From assembly GCA_050633525.1 (NCBI GenBank), contig JBOEGR010000004.1:67858-131857 (forward strand): a stretch of 64,000 nucleotides of DNA, read 5' to 3'. Source of the DNA: CANLBN01 sp050633525 (lineage in GTDB: Bacteria; Pseudomonadota; Gammaproteobacteria; Pseudomonadales; Cellvibrionaceae). The translations under genes were made by a program, and so were the position numbers. The notes under the pieces are model-generated. The model did not search any database, was not told the origin of the DNA, and was given only the letters and a program-made list of their open reading frames with translations. The first letter of the stretch is position 1; every line of letters begins with the position of its first letter. Shown here piece by piece: positions 36,627-46,363 of the stretch.

Positions 36627-39269
36627 TTACAGAGATGTCGCTAAAAAGTCTTGAGCAAAGCGCTGTAAAACACCACCGGCATTATAGATTGAGACTTCTT
36701 CAGCTGTATCAAGACGGCATTTTACAGGAATAGTGATTGTCTCGTTATTTTTACGGGATATGTTAACTGTCAAAGTCGCTCCAGGTGCTAAACTGCCAAC
36801 CACCTCATAAGTTTCACTCCCGTCAATATGGTAAGTGTGGCGATTATTACCGGCTGTAAACTCTAAAGGTAAAACACCCATGCCAATTAAATTAGTGCGG
36901 TGTATACGCTCAAAACCCTCAGCAATAATCGCCTCGACTCCCGCTAAGCGTACTCCTTTTGCCGCCCAATCACGCGATGACCCCTGACCATAATCGGCTC
37001 CCGCAATAATAATAAGGGGTTGCTGCCGTTGCATATAGGTTTCAATTGCTTCCCACATTCGGCTCTCCTTCGCTTCAGGTTCAATACGCGTAAACGAACC
37101 TTGTTTTACATTACCTTTTTCATCGCGAACCATTTCGTTTAATAATTTTGGGTTCGCAAAAGTAGCGCGCTGAGCAGTCAAGTGATCGCCACGATGGGTT
37201 GCATAAGAATTAAAATCTTTCTCGGGCAGCCCCATTTTATGTAAATATTCCCCAGCAGCGCTATTCAAAAGAATGGCATTGGATGGTGATAAATGATCAG
37301 TCGTAATATTGTCGCCCAATACAGCCAAGGGCCGCATTTCTTTAAGAGAGCGCTCCCCCGCGAGCGCACCTTCCCAATAGGGAGGTCGACGAATATAAGT
37401 ACTGTGTGGATCCCAGTCGTAAAGAGGGCTTTTCGATTTTTCGATAGCGCCTAAATCAAACATGGGAATATAAACAGCATTAAATTGTTCAGGTTTTACA
37501 CTTGCTGCGACAATAGCATCTATTTCTTCATCCGTCGGCCAAATATCTTTTAGCGTAATCGAGTGTCCCTCCGCATCGACCCCTAAACTATCTTTTTCTA
37601 TATCAAAACGCATGGTACCCGCAATTGCATAAGCAACGACTAAAGGCGGCGAAGCTAAAAAGGCTTGTTTTGCATAGGGGTGAATACGTCCATCAAAATT
37701 TCTGTTTCCCGACAATACCGCACAAGAATAAAGATCTCGCTCAATAATTTCTTTTTGAATAAGCGGATCCAATGCACCACTCATACCATTACAAGTGGTA
37801 CAAGCAAAACCGACAATACCAAAACCGAGTTTTTCTAACTCAGGCAACAATCCTGATTCAGTTAAATATAATTCTGCTACTTTTGATCCCGGCGCAAAAG
37901 AAGTTTTCACCCAAGGCTTACGCACCAAGCCTAAGTCATTGGCTTTTTTAGCGACCAAACCTGCTGCGACAACATTGCGTGGATTACTAGTATTGGTACA
38001 ACTAGTAATGGCTGCGATAATGACCGCCGCATCTGGTATTAAACCCGATTTTTCTTGGGCAATCGCTTGATCGAGGTGGTTGGCAATGCCACGTTCGCTT
38101 AACTCAGCAGTAGGTAAACGGCGGTGAGGATTAGAAGGCCCTGCCATATTCCGACCGACAGAAGATAAATTGAACTGAAACACGCGATCATAGTGAACAC
38201 TGGTTAAGCTATCCGCCCATAAACCCATTATTTTTGCGTAGCGTTCAACCAATGCAACCTGTTCTGGCTCACGACCTGTTAAAGTTAAATATTCAATTGT
38301 TTGTTGATCGATATAAAACAAAGCTGCACTGGCACCAAACTCGGGCGTCATATTCGAAATAGTGGCTCGATCTCCAATACTTAATTTACTGGCGCCCTCC
38401 CCAAAAAACTCTAAATACGAAGACACCACTTTTTCATTGCGCAAAAATTCTGTTATGGCTAAAACAATATCTGTAGCAGTAATACCTGCTTGTCTTTCTC
38501 CAATTAATTCAACACCTATAATATCCGGCAAACGCATCATCGATGGCCGACCTAGCATAACGGTCTCTGCTTCCAAGCCACCCACACCAATCGCAATCAC
38601 ACCCAAGGCATCAATATGTGGGGTATGACTGTCTGTTCCAACACAGGTATCTGGAAAAGCCACACCATCACGGACTTGGATAACAGGTGACATTTTCTCT
38701 AAATTAATTTGATGCATAATGCCGTTACCGGCTGGAATCACATCAACATTTTCAAAGGCAGTTTTTGTCCACTCAATAAAGTGAAACCGGTCTTCGTTAC
38801 GGCGATCTTCAATGGCTCGATTTTTTTCAAATGCATCTTCATCAAAACCTGCATGCTCCACGGCGAGAGAATGATCCACAATTAATTGTGTCGGCACGAC
38901 AGGATTGACCTTAGCGGGATCGCCCCCCTGCTCTGCAATAGCATCCCGCAAACCAGCAAGGTCAACCAAAGCAGTTTGCCCCAATATATCGTGGCAGACA
39001 ACGCGGGCAGGAAACCAAGGAAAATCTAAATTTTGCTTACGCTCAATTAATTGTTTTAATGAAGCGGTGAGTGTATCTGGAGAACAGCGTCGTACTAAAT
39101 TTTCAGCCAAAATACGTGAAGTATAAGGCAGGCTGTTATAAGCATCGACCTGAATATCATTAACTGCCTCGCGGGCATCGTAATAATCCAGTGATGTATC
39201 AGACTGTGTTTTACTAGATAGTGTTTTACCAGGCAACGTTTTACGATAACGTGTATTCAAAGATTCCAT
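36627..39269 (-). CDS. acnD: Fe/S-dependent 2-methylcitrate dehydratase AcnD
   Basis: 880-residue aconitase-like enzyme that dehydrates 2-methylcitrate. Iron-sulfur cysteines are in TSCTNTSNP and FACTTCNGMSG; the DSHTPHIDALGVIAIGVGG and QGSSRDWAAKG blocks are typical aconitase motifs. AcnD identity (not AcnA) follows from prpF downstream and prpC 3 bp upstream. This is the PrpD-independent version of the pathway; no prpD is present. Confidence 0.95.
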   Translation of the reverse strand: MESLNTRYRKTLPGKTLSSKTQSDTSLDYYDAREAVNDIQVDAYNSLPYTSRILAENLVRRCSPDTLTASLKQLIERKQNLDFPWFPARVVCHDILGQTALVDLAGLRDAIAEQGGDPAKVNPVVPTQLIVDHSLAVEHAGFDEDAFEKNRAIEDRRNEDRFHFIEWTKTAFENVDVIPAGNGIMHQINLEKMSPVIQVRDGVAFPDTCVGTDSHTPHIDALGVIAIGVGGLEAETVMLGRPSMMRLPDIIGVELIGERQAGITATDIVLAITEFLRNEKVVSSYLEFFGEGASKLSIGDRATISNMTPEFGASAALFYIDQQTIEYLTLTGREPEQVALVERYAKIMGLWADSLTSVHYDRVFQFNLSSVGRNMAGPSNPHRRLPTAELSERGIANHLDQAIAQEKSGLIPDAAVIIAAITSCTNTSNPRNVVAAGLVAKKANDLGLVRKPWVKTSFAPGSKVAELYLTESGLLPELEKLGFGIVGFACTTCNGMSGALDPLIQKEIIERDLYSCAVLSGNRNFDGRIHPYAKQAFLASPPLVVAYAIAGTMRFDIEKDSLGVDAEGHSITLKDIWPTDEEIDAIVAASVKPEQFNAVYIPMFDLGAIEKSKSPLYDWDPHSTYIRRPPYWEGALAGERSLKEMRPLAVLGDNITTDHLSPSNAILLNSAAGEYLHKMGLPEKDFNSYATHRGDHLTAQRATFANPKLLNEMVRDEKGNVKQGSFTRIEPEAKESRMWEAIETYMQRQQPLIIIAGADYGQGSSRDWAAKGVRLAGVEAIIAEGFERIHRTNLIGMGVLPLEFTAGNNRHTYHIDGSETYEVVGSLAPGATLTVNISRKNNETITIPVKCRLDTAEEVSIYNAGGVLQRFAQDFLATSL

Positions 39270-39272
39270 TGA

Positions 39273-40433
39273 TTAGCTTCGCTCACTGATAGGCGTATAC
39301 ACTTGATCTTCTGGCCCAATGTAATTTGCACTAGGGCGGATAATCTTGCCGTCATTACGCTGTTCCACAACATGGGCTGCCCAGCCGGAAACACGCGAAA
39401 TCACAAACAAAGGCGTAAACATCGCGGTCGGGACACCCATCATGTTGTAACTCACAGCACTAAACCAATCGAGGTTAGGAAACATTTTTTTTGCGTCCCA
39501 CATAACGCTTTCCAAGCGTTCCGCAATAGAAAACAATTTCATATTACCGGCTTTTTCTGATAAATCTCTAGCTACCTCTTTGATCACTTTATTTCGCGGA
39601 TCTGAAATCGTATAAACGGGATGACCAAAACCGATGACAATTTCTTTTTTCGCAACACGTTGCCGAATATCCCTCTCAGCTTCGTCGGCATTGTTATAGC
39701 GGCTTTGAATATCGAAAGCGACTTCATTAGCCCCACCATGCTTAGGGCCACGCAAAGCACCAATAGCGCCTGTGATGGCAGAATAAATATCGGTATTGGT
39801 TCCCGTAATAACCCGCGCCGTAAAAGTCGAAGCATTAAATTCGTGTTCGGCATAAAGAACCAAAGAGGTATGCATTGCCTCTACCCATTCATCTGATGGT
39901 ATTTCACCATGGAGTAAATGTAAAAAATGTCCACCGATAGAATCGTCATCAGTTTCCACATCGATACGCTTACCGTTAACAGCAAAGTGATACCAATACA
40001 ACAACATCGAACCTAGACTCGCCATGAGACGGTCTGCAATATCGCGAGCCTCAGCAACCGGATGTTCTTCTTTTTCTGGTAAACAGCTGCCCATTATCGA
40101 GACACCGCTACGCATCACATCCATTGGATGAGCCGATGGAGGTATTGCTTCTAATGCTTGTTTAACCGCCGCAGGTAAACCACGCAAGGATTTTAATTTA
40201 GTTTTATAAGCCAACAATTCAGATTCTGTCGGTAGAGTTTCATGAATTAACAAATGAGCAATTTCTTCAAATTCACAATGCTCAGCCAACTCCAAAATAT
40301 CATAACCGCGATAATGTAAATCATTACCACTGCGGCCCACTGTACAGACAGCTGTATTACCCGCCACTGTACCGGATAGAGCAACCGACTTTTTAGGTTT
40401 TTTAGACATATCTACTGCTGTGGCATCGGTCAT
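39273..40433 (-). CDS. prpC: 2-methylcitrate synthase
   Basis: Condenses propionyl-CoA with oxaloacetate. The 386-residue protein has citrate-synthase motifs HEFNASTFTARVITGTNTD, GPKHGGANE (catalytic His), and GFGHPVYTISDPR. N-terminal VAGNTAVCTVG and GYDI fit the methylcitrate class. acnD starts 3 bp after its stop, so it is coupled. Confidence 0.95.
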   Translation of the reverse strand: MTDATAVDMSKKPKKSVALSGTVAGNTAVCTVGRSGNDLHYRGYDILELAEHCEFEEIAHLLIHETLPTESELLAYKTKLKSLRGLPAAVKQALEAIPPSAHPMDVMRSGVSIMGSCLPEKEEHPVAEARDIADRLMASLGSMLLYWYHFAVNGKRIDVETDDDSIGGHFLHLLHGEIPSDEWVEAMHTSLVLYAEHEFNASTFTARVITGTNTDIYSAITGAIGALRGPKHGGANEVAFDIQSRYNNADEAERDIRQRVAKKEIVIGFGHPVYTISDPRNKVIKEVARDLSEKAGNMKLFSIAERLESVMWDAKKMFPNLDWFSAVSYNMMGVPTAMFTPLFVISRVSGWAAHVVEQRNDGKIIRPSANYIGPEDQVYTPISERS

Positions 40434-40524
40434 GTGTCATTCCTCTCTATTAATTGGGTCTAAAAAGTTTTCTATAAATTCAACTTTTTCAATTATTTTT
40501 AATGAATTAAATATTTTCTCTGAA

Positions 40525-41403
40525 TTAAATTTTATCTGAATCAAACAGGGCATCTAATTTTTGTTCGTAATCGTGATAACCCAAATAGTCATACAATTCC
40601 ATTCGTGGCTGCATAATATCCACTACTTTTTGCTGGGTGCCTTCTTTTTTTAATGACTCATACACCTGCAATGCTGCCCTACTCTGTGCACGGAAAGCCG
40701 ATAAGGGATAAAGAGCCATACTGACGCCCACACTACCCAACTCTTCTGTTGTAAATAAAGGCGTAGAACCGAACTCTGTAATGTTGGCAAGTACAGGGAC
40801 TTTGACAGCATTCACAAATTCTTGGTATTGCTCTAAGCTTGTTATCGCTTCAGGAAATATCATATCGGCACCTGCTTCAACACAGGCACAGGCACGATCA
40901 ATCGCCGACTGCATACCTTCTACAGCTAGAGCATCGGTGCGTGCCATCACCACAAAATCTGAATCAATTTTTGCATCAACGGCGGCTTTTATTCGATCTA
41001 CCATTTCGATCTGACTCACAATGGCTTTATTCGGCCGATGGCCACAGCGCTTTTGTGAAACCTGATCTTCGAGATGAACTGCAGCTGCACCTCCCTTAAT
41101 CATTGCTTTGATCGTACGCGCAATATTAAAAGCGCCACCCCAGCCAGTATCGATATCAACCAACACCGGTAATTCACTGACATCTGTTATACGCCTTAAA
41201 TCAATTAACACGTCTTCTAAGGTGGTTATTCCCAAATCAGGAATGCCGCAAGAGCCGGCTGCGACACCACCACCTGATATATACAGAGATTTAAAACCAG
41301 AGGCCTCTGCCAACTTTGCTGAGTAAGCATTAATTGCACCCACCACCTGTAAAGGTTTTTCTAATTTAATCGCTTGTCTAAAACGTTTTCCAGCAGAGTT
41401 CAT
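40525..41403 (-). CDS. prpB: 2-methylisocitrate lyase
   Basis: Splits 2-methylisocitrate to pyruvate and succinate. The 292-residue protein has SGGGVAAGSCGIPDLG, VDIDTGWGG, the HLEDQVSQKRCGHRPNK loop with the catalytic KRCGH, and RTDA. Third gene of the operon, after prpE and the regulator. Confidence 0.96.
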   Translation of the reverse strand: MNSAGKRFRQAIKLEKPLQVVGAINAYSAKLAEASGFKSLYISGGGVAAGSCGIPDLGITTLEDVLIDLRRITDVSELPVLVDIDTGWGGAFNIARTIKAMIKGGAAAVHLEDQVSQKRCGHRPNKAIVSQIEMVDRIKAAVDAKIDSDFVVMARTDALAVEGMQSAIDRACACVEAGADMIFPEAITSLEQYQEFVNAVKVPVLANITEFGSTPLFTTEELGSVGVSMALYPLSAFRAQSRAALQVYESLKKEGTQQKVVDIMQPRMELYDYLGYHDYEQKLDALFDSDKI

Positions 41404-41467
41404 GCTATTTTCCCGGTAAATAAAAAGATTTTTAAGCCCAAGCCTTCATAAAATTAATTCACTGATA

Positions 41468-42184
41468 CTAATATTTTTGTGAGCAGACTATCGCCTCATC
41501 CTGCAAGCGTTTTTCAATATTTTTTCTTGAAGAACGAATATGAGCACGCATTAATAGTTCCGCCATTTCACCATCTCTATTTTCTATAGCATCCACAATA
41601 TGCTCATGCTCAACGAAAGCACGTGTTGCACGCTGACTGCGCATACCAAACTGATAGCGATATAAACGCATTTGATAATAAAGGTCATCGCATAACAAAC
41701 CGATCAAACGATTGTTTTTACTGCCTTGTACGATACGATAATGAAAATCTAAATCGCCTTCTTTTTGAAAATACGCTTGCCCGTGCTCTTGTTTAATATC
41801 GTCACTATGCTGGCGTAATAACGATTTTAAATTCTCAATATCGCTATCGCTCATATATGTTGCAGCCAAGCGTGCTGACATACCTTCAAGTGCTTCTCTC
41901 ACATCATAAATTTCAAGTAGTTGTTCACTGCTCATTTCAATGACCCGCGCGCCGACATTGGCTTTGCGAACCACTAAATTACACGCCTCTAATCGTCCAA
42001 TTGCATCACGTAAAGAACCACGGCTAATACCATATTTTTTTGCTAACTCGGGCTCACTAATTTTACTGCCTGCTGGTATTTTTCCTTCAACAATCGCTTG
42101 GCGAATATCTTGAAAGGCTCGCTCCGCTATTGTTGTTGTCGCATCGATCACATTGTCTTTATTGCTTACCACTGTTTTTACCAC
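41468..42184 (-). CDS. prpR: GntR/FadR-type regulator of propionate genes
   Basis: 238-residue regulator. The winged helix (about 20-85, ISEPELAKKYGISRGSLRDAIGRLEACNLV) is GntR type, and the C-terminal FCD domain binds a small ligand (likely 2-methylcitrate, known in related systems). It lies inside the operon, between prpE and prpB, so it should control its own transcript. Inverted ATTGTCAACAAT boxes before prpE are the likely target. The symbol prpR is used for this type in Pseudomonas/Shewanella; it is not the sigma-54 PrpR of Salmonella. Confidence 0.88.
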   Translation of the reverse strand: MVKTVVSNKDNVIDATTTIAERAFQDIRQAIVEGKIPAGSKISEPELAKKYGISRGSLRDAIGRLEACNLVVRKANVGARVIEMSSEQLLEIYDVREALEGMSARLAATYMSDSDIENLKSLLRQHSDDIKQEHGQAYFQKEGDLDFHYRIVQGSKNNRLIGLLCDDLYYQMRLYRYQFGMRSQRATRAFVEHEHIVDAIENRDGEMAELLMRAHIRSSRKNIEKRLQDEAIVCSQKY

Positions 42185-42270
42185 CGTTTTTCACCATTGT
42201 TCTCACTATTTTTCGCTACTGCTTTTTATTACTATTTCTTCTTAAGCTCAAATTTATCACGATATAATAT

Positions 42271-44169
42271 CTAAGCTTTTGCATAACCTAAGTCTTGTAA
42301 TGATTCGGTAATTTCAGAAAAAATAAGTGGGTCATCAACAGTAGCTGGCATTGTCCACTCACTGTCGTCCGCTATTTTTTTCATAACACCCCGTAAAATT
42401 TTTCCTGAACGTGTTTTTGGTAAGCGCTTTACACAAGCCACCAAACGAAATACCGCAACAGGCCCAATACGTTCACGCACTAATTGAACTAACTCTGTTT
42501 CTAGTTGATCGGGCGCGATGGTTTCATTGGCTTTTAACACCACTAAACCTAAAGGCAACTCACCTTTTAGCTCATCGGCAACACCAAAAACAGCGCACTC
42601 TGCAACGGCCGGATGAGAAGCCAATACCTCTTCGATACAACCCGTCGCTAAGCGATGGCCGGCGACATTAATAACATCATCGATACGGCTCATAATCCAT
42701 AAATAATCATCTTCATCTTTATAGCCTGCATCGCCACTGAGATAGTAACCGTCATAGCGCTCTAAATAACATTGCTTATAACGTTCATCTGCATTCCATA
42801 AGGTAGGCAAAGCACCGGGTGGTAGAGGTAATTTGACAACAACCGCACCAATATCACCCGCTGCTGCCTCGCTCCCTTCCTCATCCAGTATTTGTATGTC
42901 ATAACCCGGAACAGCTTTGGTTGGCGAGCCAGATTTAATAGGGAATGCTTCAACACCAAGGCAATTCGACGCAATAGCCCAACCCGTTTCGGTTTGCCAC
43001 CAATGATCGATAACGGGAACCTGCAGCTGCGCCTGCGCCCACTCTAAGGTAGAGGGGTCGCAGCGCTCGCCCGCTAAAAACAAGGCTTTAAAATGCGATA
43101 AATCATAATGCTTTATATACTCTCCATTCGGATCTTCCTTACGAATTGCTCGAAATGCCGTTGGTGCCGTAAACAGTGTTTCCACTTTATGTTCAGCTAT
43201 CACCCTCCAAAATGTGCCGGGGTCAGGCGTACCCACCGGTTTGCCTTCAAAAATCACTGTGGTATTGCCATTAAGCAGAGGCCCATAACAAATATAGCTA
43301 TGCCCTACAACCCAACCTACATCCGATGCCGCCCAATATACGGCGCCAGGCTTAACGTTATAAACATGTTGCATCGACCATTTCATCGCAACTGCATGGC
43401 CGCCATTGTCACGAACAATACCTTTAGGTTGTCCGGTAGTACCCGAGGTATACAAAATATACAACGGGTCTGTTGCAGCAACTGAGACGCACTCCACCGG
43501 TGCTGCTTGAGCGACTGCCTCGTACCAATCGAGATCGCGACCGCTGATTAATTCGGCCTCTTGTTGTGGGCGCTGTAATATCACCGTTGTTTTGGGTTTG
43601 TATTTTGCCAAGCTGATCGCTTCATCCAACAGTGGCTTATAGGCAACCACCCTATTTGGCTCTATTCCACAAGATGCTGAAAGCACGAGGCTTGGCTTAG
43701 CATCGTCAATTCGACTGGCTAGCTCTTTGCCCGCAAAACCGCCAAACACGACAGAGTGAATGGCCCCTATTCGTGCGCATGCAAGCATGCCAATGATAGC
43801 TTCGGGCACCATTGGCATATAAATAATAACCCGATCCCCTTTTGTCACACCCTCTGTGACTAACACCCCTGCCAACAGTGATACCGCCTCTTTTAACTCA
43901 GCATAGGTATAAGTGGACTTTGAATCCGTAACGGGGCTGTCATAAACAATGGCCAACTGATCTTGCCGACCATTTTCACAATGATAATCCACGGCGTTGT
44001 AACAGGTATTTAGCTCTCCGCCTGTAAACCATCGATAGAAAGGTTTATTCGATCTATCTAATACCTTGTCCCAAGGCTTATCCCAATAAAGTGCTTGCGC
44101 TGCTTCAGCCCAGAACTCTTCAGGCTTGTCGATGGAATGACGATAGATATCGCTGTACTTATCTTTCAT
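42271..44169 (-). CDS. prpE: Propionyl-CoA synthetase
   Basis: 632-residue AMP-forming acyl-CoA synthetase that activates propionate. Motifs: ILYTSGTTGQPKG, WWQTETGWAI, DVINVAGHRLATG, and C-terminal PKTRSGKILRG with the lysine that is acetylated in related enzymes. The opening YSDIYRHSIDKPEEFW is typical. ATG 44169 is chosen over 44181 because GAGGT lies 6 bp before it. First gene of the operon; the operator-promoter region is directly upstream. Confidence 0.93.
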   Translation of the reverse strand: MKDKYSDIYRHSIDKPEEFWAEAAQALYWDKPWDKVLDRSNKPFYRWFTGGELNTCYNAVDYHCENGRQDQLAIVYDSPVTDSKSTYTYAELKEAVSLLAGVLVTEGVTKGDRVIIYMPMVPEAIIGMLACARIGAIHSVVFGGFAGKELASRIDDAKPSLVLSASCGIEPNRVVAYKPLLDEAISLAKYKPKTTVILQRPQQEAELISGRDLDWYEAVAQAAPVECVSVAATDPLYILYTSGTTGQPKGIVRDNGGHAVAMKWSMQHVYNVKPGAVYWAASDVGWVVGHSYICYGPLLNGNTTVIFEGKPVGTPDPGTFWRVIAEHKVETLFTAPTAFRAIRKEDPNGEYIKHYDLSHFKALFLAGERCDPSTLEWAQAQLQVPVIDHWWQTETGWAIASNCLGVEAFPIKSGSPTKAVPGYDIQILDEEGSEAAAGDIGAVVVKLPLPPGALPTLWNADERYKQCYLERYDGYYLSGDAGYKDEDDYLWIMSRIDDVINVAGHRLATGCIEEVLASHPAVAECAVFGVADELKGELPLGLVVLKANETIAPDQLETELVQLVRERIGPVAVFRLVACVKRLPKTRSGKILRGVMKKIADDSEWTMPATVDDPLIFSEITESLQDLGYAKA

Positions 44170-44224
44170 AGAGCACCTCATAGTTAGAGATTGCTACTAG
44201 ACCCTGCCCATGATTCTAATGATT

Positions 44225-44253
44225 TTTATCGGCAAAATCCAATAGATTGTCAA
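44225..44253 (-). promoter_or_regulatory. prpE promoter overlapped by a GntR box
   Basis: On the minus strand TTGACA (44248-44253), a 17-bp spacer and GATAAA (44225-44230). The -35 element is inside the proximal ATTGTTGACAAT box, so repressor binding would block RNA polymerase. The leader to the prpE ATG is about 50 nt. Confidence 0.6.
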
Positions 44254-44324
44254 CAATATAGATAGATTAAAGCGTTTTTAATGGTTTGATAAGTGTACTT
44301 TGGTCTATATTGTTGACAATCTAT
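44242..44324. promoter_or_regulatory. Paired inverted GntR operators for the prp operon
   Basis: A perfect 21-bp inverted repeat: arms 44242-44262 and 44304-44324, separated by 41 bp. Each arm contains the 12-bp near-palindrome ATTGTCAACAAT or its complement (44246-44257; 44309-44320), of the form bound by FadR-type GntR regulators. Centres are 63 bp apart, six helical turns, which would allow looping between two bound dimers. Confidence 0.75.
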
Positions 44325-44383
44325 ATTTAAAGACTTCCAGTCCTATTAAGTAATGGCGTGCGCAAAGCTTCCATTCCATTTAA

Positions 44384-44406
44384 GTTATGTTATATCATAA
44401 CGCAAT
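44384..44406. promoter_or_regulatory. Zur box upstream of the COG0523-DUF1826-zur operon
   Basis: GTTATGTTATATCATAAC (44384-44401) matches the gammaproteobacterial Zur palindrome with core GTTATANNATAAC. It is 51 bp before the start of the COG0523 gene and differs at one base from the znuA/znuC box at 52806. The -10 region probably lies within it. Confidence 0.8.
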
Positions 44407-44452
44407 GTAGTGGCTTACCCCCCGAATCACAACATTTAGCTCGGTACTTGCA

Positions 44453-45676
44453 ATGAATAATATCCCCCATACCAATAAACTCCCTGTCACCGTTCTTTCT
44501 GGCTTCCTTGGAGCGGGAAAAACGACGGTATTAAGCCATATCTTAAATAACCGTGAGGGCCGAAAGGTTGCGGTCATTGTTAATGATATGAGCGAAATCA
44601 ATATTGATTCCGCCATTGTTAAAAATGAAGTTTCTCTCAACCATAGTGAAGAAAAGCTAGTTGAAATGAGCAATGGCTGCATTTGCTGCACTTTGCGTGA
44701 GGATTTATTGCTAGAGGTAGAAAAACTCGCAAAAGCGGATCGCTTTGATTATCTGGTCATCGAGTCTACCGGTATCTCGGAACCCTTGCCCGTGGCAGAA
44801 ACGTTTACTTTTGCCGATGAAGATGGGGTTTCCTTATCCGATGTCTCTACTCTTGACACAATGGTGACGGTGGTTGATGCAGTCAATTTTCTGAATGACT
44901 ACGAAGAAGCCGAAGCATTAAAAGAAAAAGGGGAACATCTTGGTGATGAAGATGAGCGGAGTGTTGCGGACTTGCTGGTTGATCAAGTCGAGTTTGCCGA
45001 TGTTATTTTAATTAGCAAAACCGATTTAGTTGACACATCAAGCCTAGAGCGACTAATGGCTATTCTTAAAACACTCAATACATCAGCGGCTATTATCCCG
45101 ATTCAGAATGGAGAGGTTAAACTCGATAATGTATTGAACACAGGCCTATTTGATTTTGAAAAAGCACAACAGGCACCTGGCTGGCTAAAAGAAATGAGAG
45201 GCGAGCATGTACCTGAAACAGAAGAGTACGGTATAGGTAGTTTTAGTTATGTAGCTAGAAAGCCTTTTCATCCAGAAAAGTTCTACAACTTTCTTCACAA
45301 CACTCGCGACTATGGAAAATTAATTCGCTCCAAAGGTTATTTTTGGTTAGCAACTCGGCCGGAATTTGCTGGGCAATGGAGTCAAGCGGGCGGCATTGCA
45401 CGCTACGGCTTTGGTGGTATGTTTTGGAAGTCTGTACCCAAAGAAAACTGGCCGACGGATGAGGCTTATGTGGAATCTATTCAGAAAAATTGGGTAGAAC
45501 CCTTTGGTGACATGCGGCAGGAATTAGTTTTTATCGGCCAAGGCTTGGATAAAGACAAGGTCACAGACGCGCTGGACAGGTGTTTATTATCCGAAGAAGA
45601 GTTACTCCAAGGCAAACAGTTTTGGCAAACGCTACCAGACCCATTCCCCGCATGGAAAGAAGACAATGCAGCTTAA
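44453..45676 (+). CDS. COG0523 zinc metallochaperone GTPase A (ZigA-like)
   Basis: 407-residue G3E GTPase, likely delivering zinc to apo-enzymes in zinc starvation. Walker A GFLGAGKTT at 17-25, metal-binding CICC at 76-79, VIESTGISEP and the GTP-specific SKTD. The C-terminal CobW_C domain ends with GGIARYGFGGMFWKSVPKE, typical of the ZigA/YciC group. It is first in the Zur-box operon and overlaps the DUF1826 gene by 11 bp. Zinc as the cargo is inferred from the regulator and neighbours. Confidence 0.9.
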   Translation: MNNIPHTNKLPVTVLSGFLGAGKTTVLSHILNNREGRKVAVIVNDMSEINIDSAIVKNEVSLNHSEEKLVEMSNGCICCTLREDLLLEVEKLAKADRFDYLVIESTGISEPLPVAETFTFADEDGVSLSDVSTLDTMVTVVDAVNFLNDYEEAEALKEKGEHLGDEDERSVADLLVDQVEFADVILISKTDLVDTSSLERLMAILKTLNTSAAIIPIQNGEVKLDNVLNTGLFDFEKAQQAPGWLKEMRGEHVPETEEYGIGSFSYVARKPFHPEKFYNFLHNTRDYGKLIRSKGYFWLATRPEFAGQWSQAGGIARYGFGGMFWKSVPKENWPTDEAYVESIQKNWVEPFGDMRQELVFIGQGLDKDKVTDALDRCLLSEEELLQGKQFWQTLPDPFPAWKEDNAA

Positions 45677-46334
45677 TTCATTAGACACTTTCAAACATAA
45701 TAATGACGCTCCTAGTTTTAAGGCTGGCCAAGATGCTGCCGTACTGACATCAATTTATGATGATCAGGTCAATATGGCTATTTGGCAACGCCAGCATCAG
45801 AAAGTACTCGATCGCTATGCTCAAGAATGGGTTAAGCAACACCAATCCCATACACCTCGCATTATATTATCGGCAGATAAAGTATTAGATCAACTTGATG
45901 AGCTACTGCCCAATATAGAGCATAAAAATGAGTTTAAACAAGATGTAGCTCTACTGGTTGATATGTTTTCCTGCTTATTTGATGCTGAAGAAATTGGTTT
46001 ACGCTTAGCACCTTTAACAAAAGCGATGTGCCCTCGTTTTCATGTTGATAATATCCCCTGCCGCTTAATAACAACCTATGGCGGTTTGGGAACTGAGTGG
46101 TTATTAGAAGAAAATGTGAATCGTGATTATTTAGGAAGAGGAGCAAAAGGCTTACCTGATAGTGAATCGGGTATTATTCAAGGAGATAAAACCATTCAAC
46201 AAGTCAGCTCACAGCAAGTGGCTTTATTGAAAGGCAGCGGATGGATAGGAAATGAAAAATATGGGCTCGTACATCGCTCACCCGCTCTTTCTCCCGGCCA
46301 ATCACGTTTACTACTCACTTTGGATTTTTCTTAA
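45666..46334 (+). CDS. DUF1826 protein, zinc-regulon associated
   Basis: 222-residue protein. The DUF1826 core includes CPRFHVDNIPCRLITTYGGLGTEWL and HRSPALSPGQSRLLLTLDFS; His-x-Asp and a later His suggest a 2-oxoglutarate/cupin-like metal site, an inference. DUF1826 genes commonly sit beside COG0523 and Zur genes. Here it overlaps the GTPase gene by 11 bp and precedes zur by 29 bp. Function unknown. Confidence 0.88.
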   Translation: MQLNSLDTFKHNNDAPSFKAGQDAAVLTSIYDDQVNMAIWQRQHQKVLDRYAQEWVKQHQSHTPRIILSADKVLDQLDELLPNIEHKNEFKQDVALLVDMFSCLFDAEEIGLRLAPLTKAMCPRFHVDNIPCRLITTYGGLGTEWLLEENVNRDYLGRGAKGLPDSESGIIQGDKTIQQVSSQQVALLKGSGWIGNEKYGLVHRSPALSPGQSRLLLTLDFS

Positions 46335-46363
46335 AGACGTACCTATATTTAGATACCTCTTTA

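Noticed and set aside
40839..41099. Plus-strand ORF opposite prpB
   Set aside because: It is entirely inside prpB on the other strand, with no start signals.
41468..42184. The GntR gene as an unrelated regulator
   Set aside because: It lies within the operon between prpE and prpB, and paired GntR-type boxes precede the operon.
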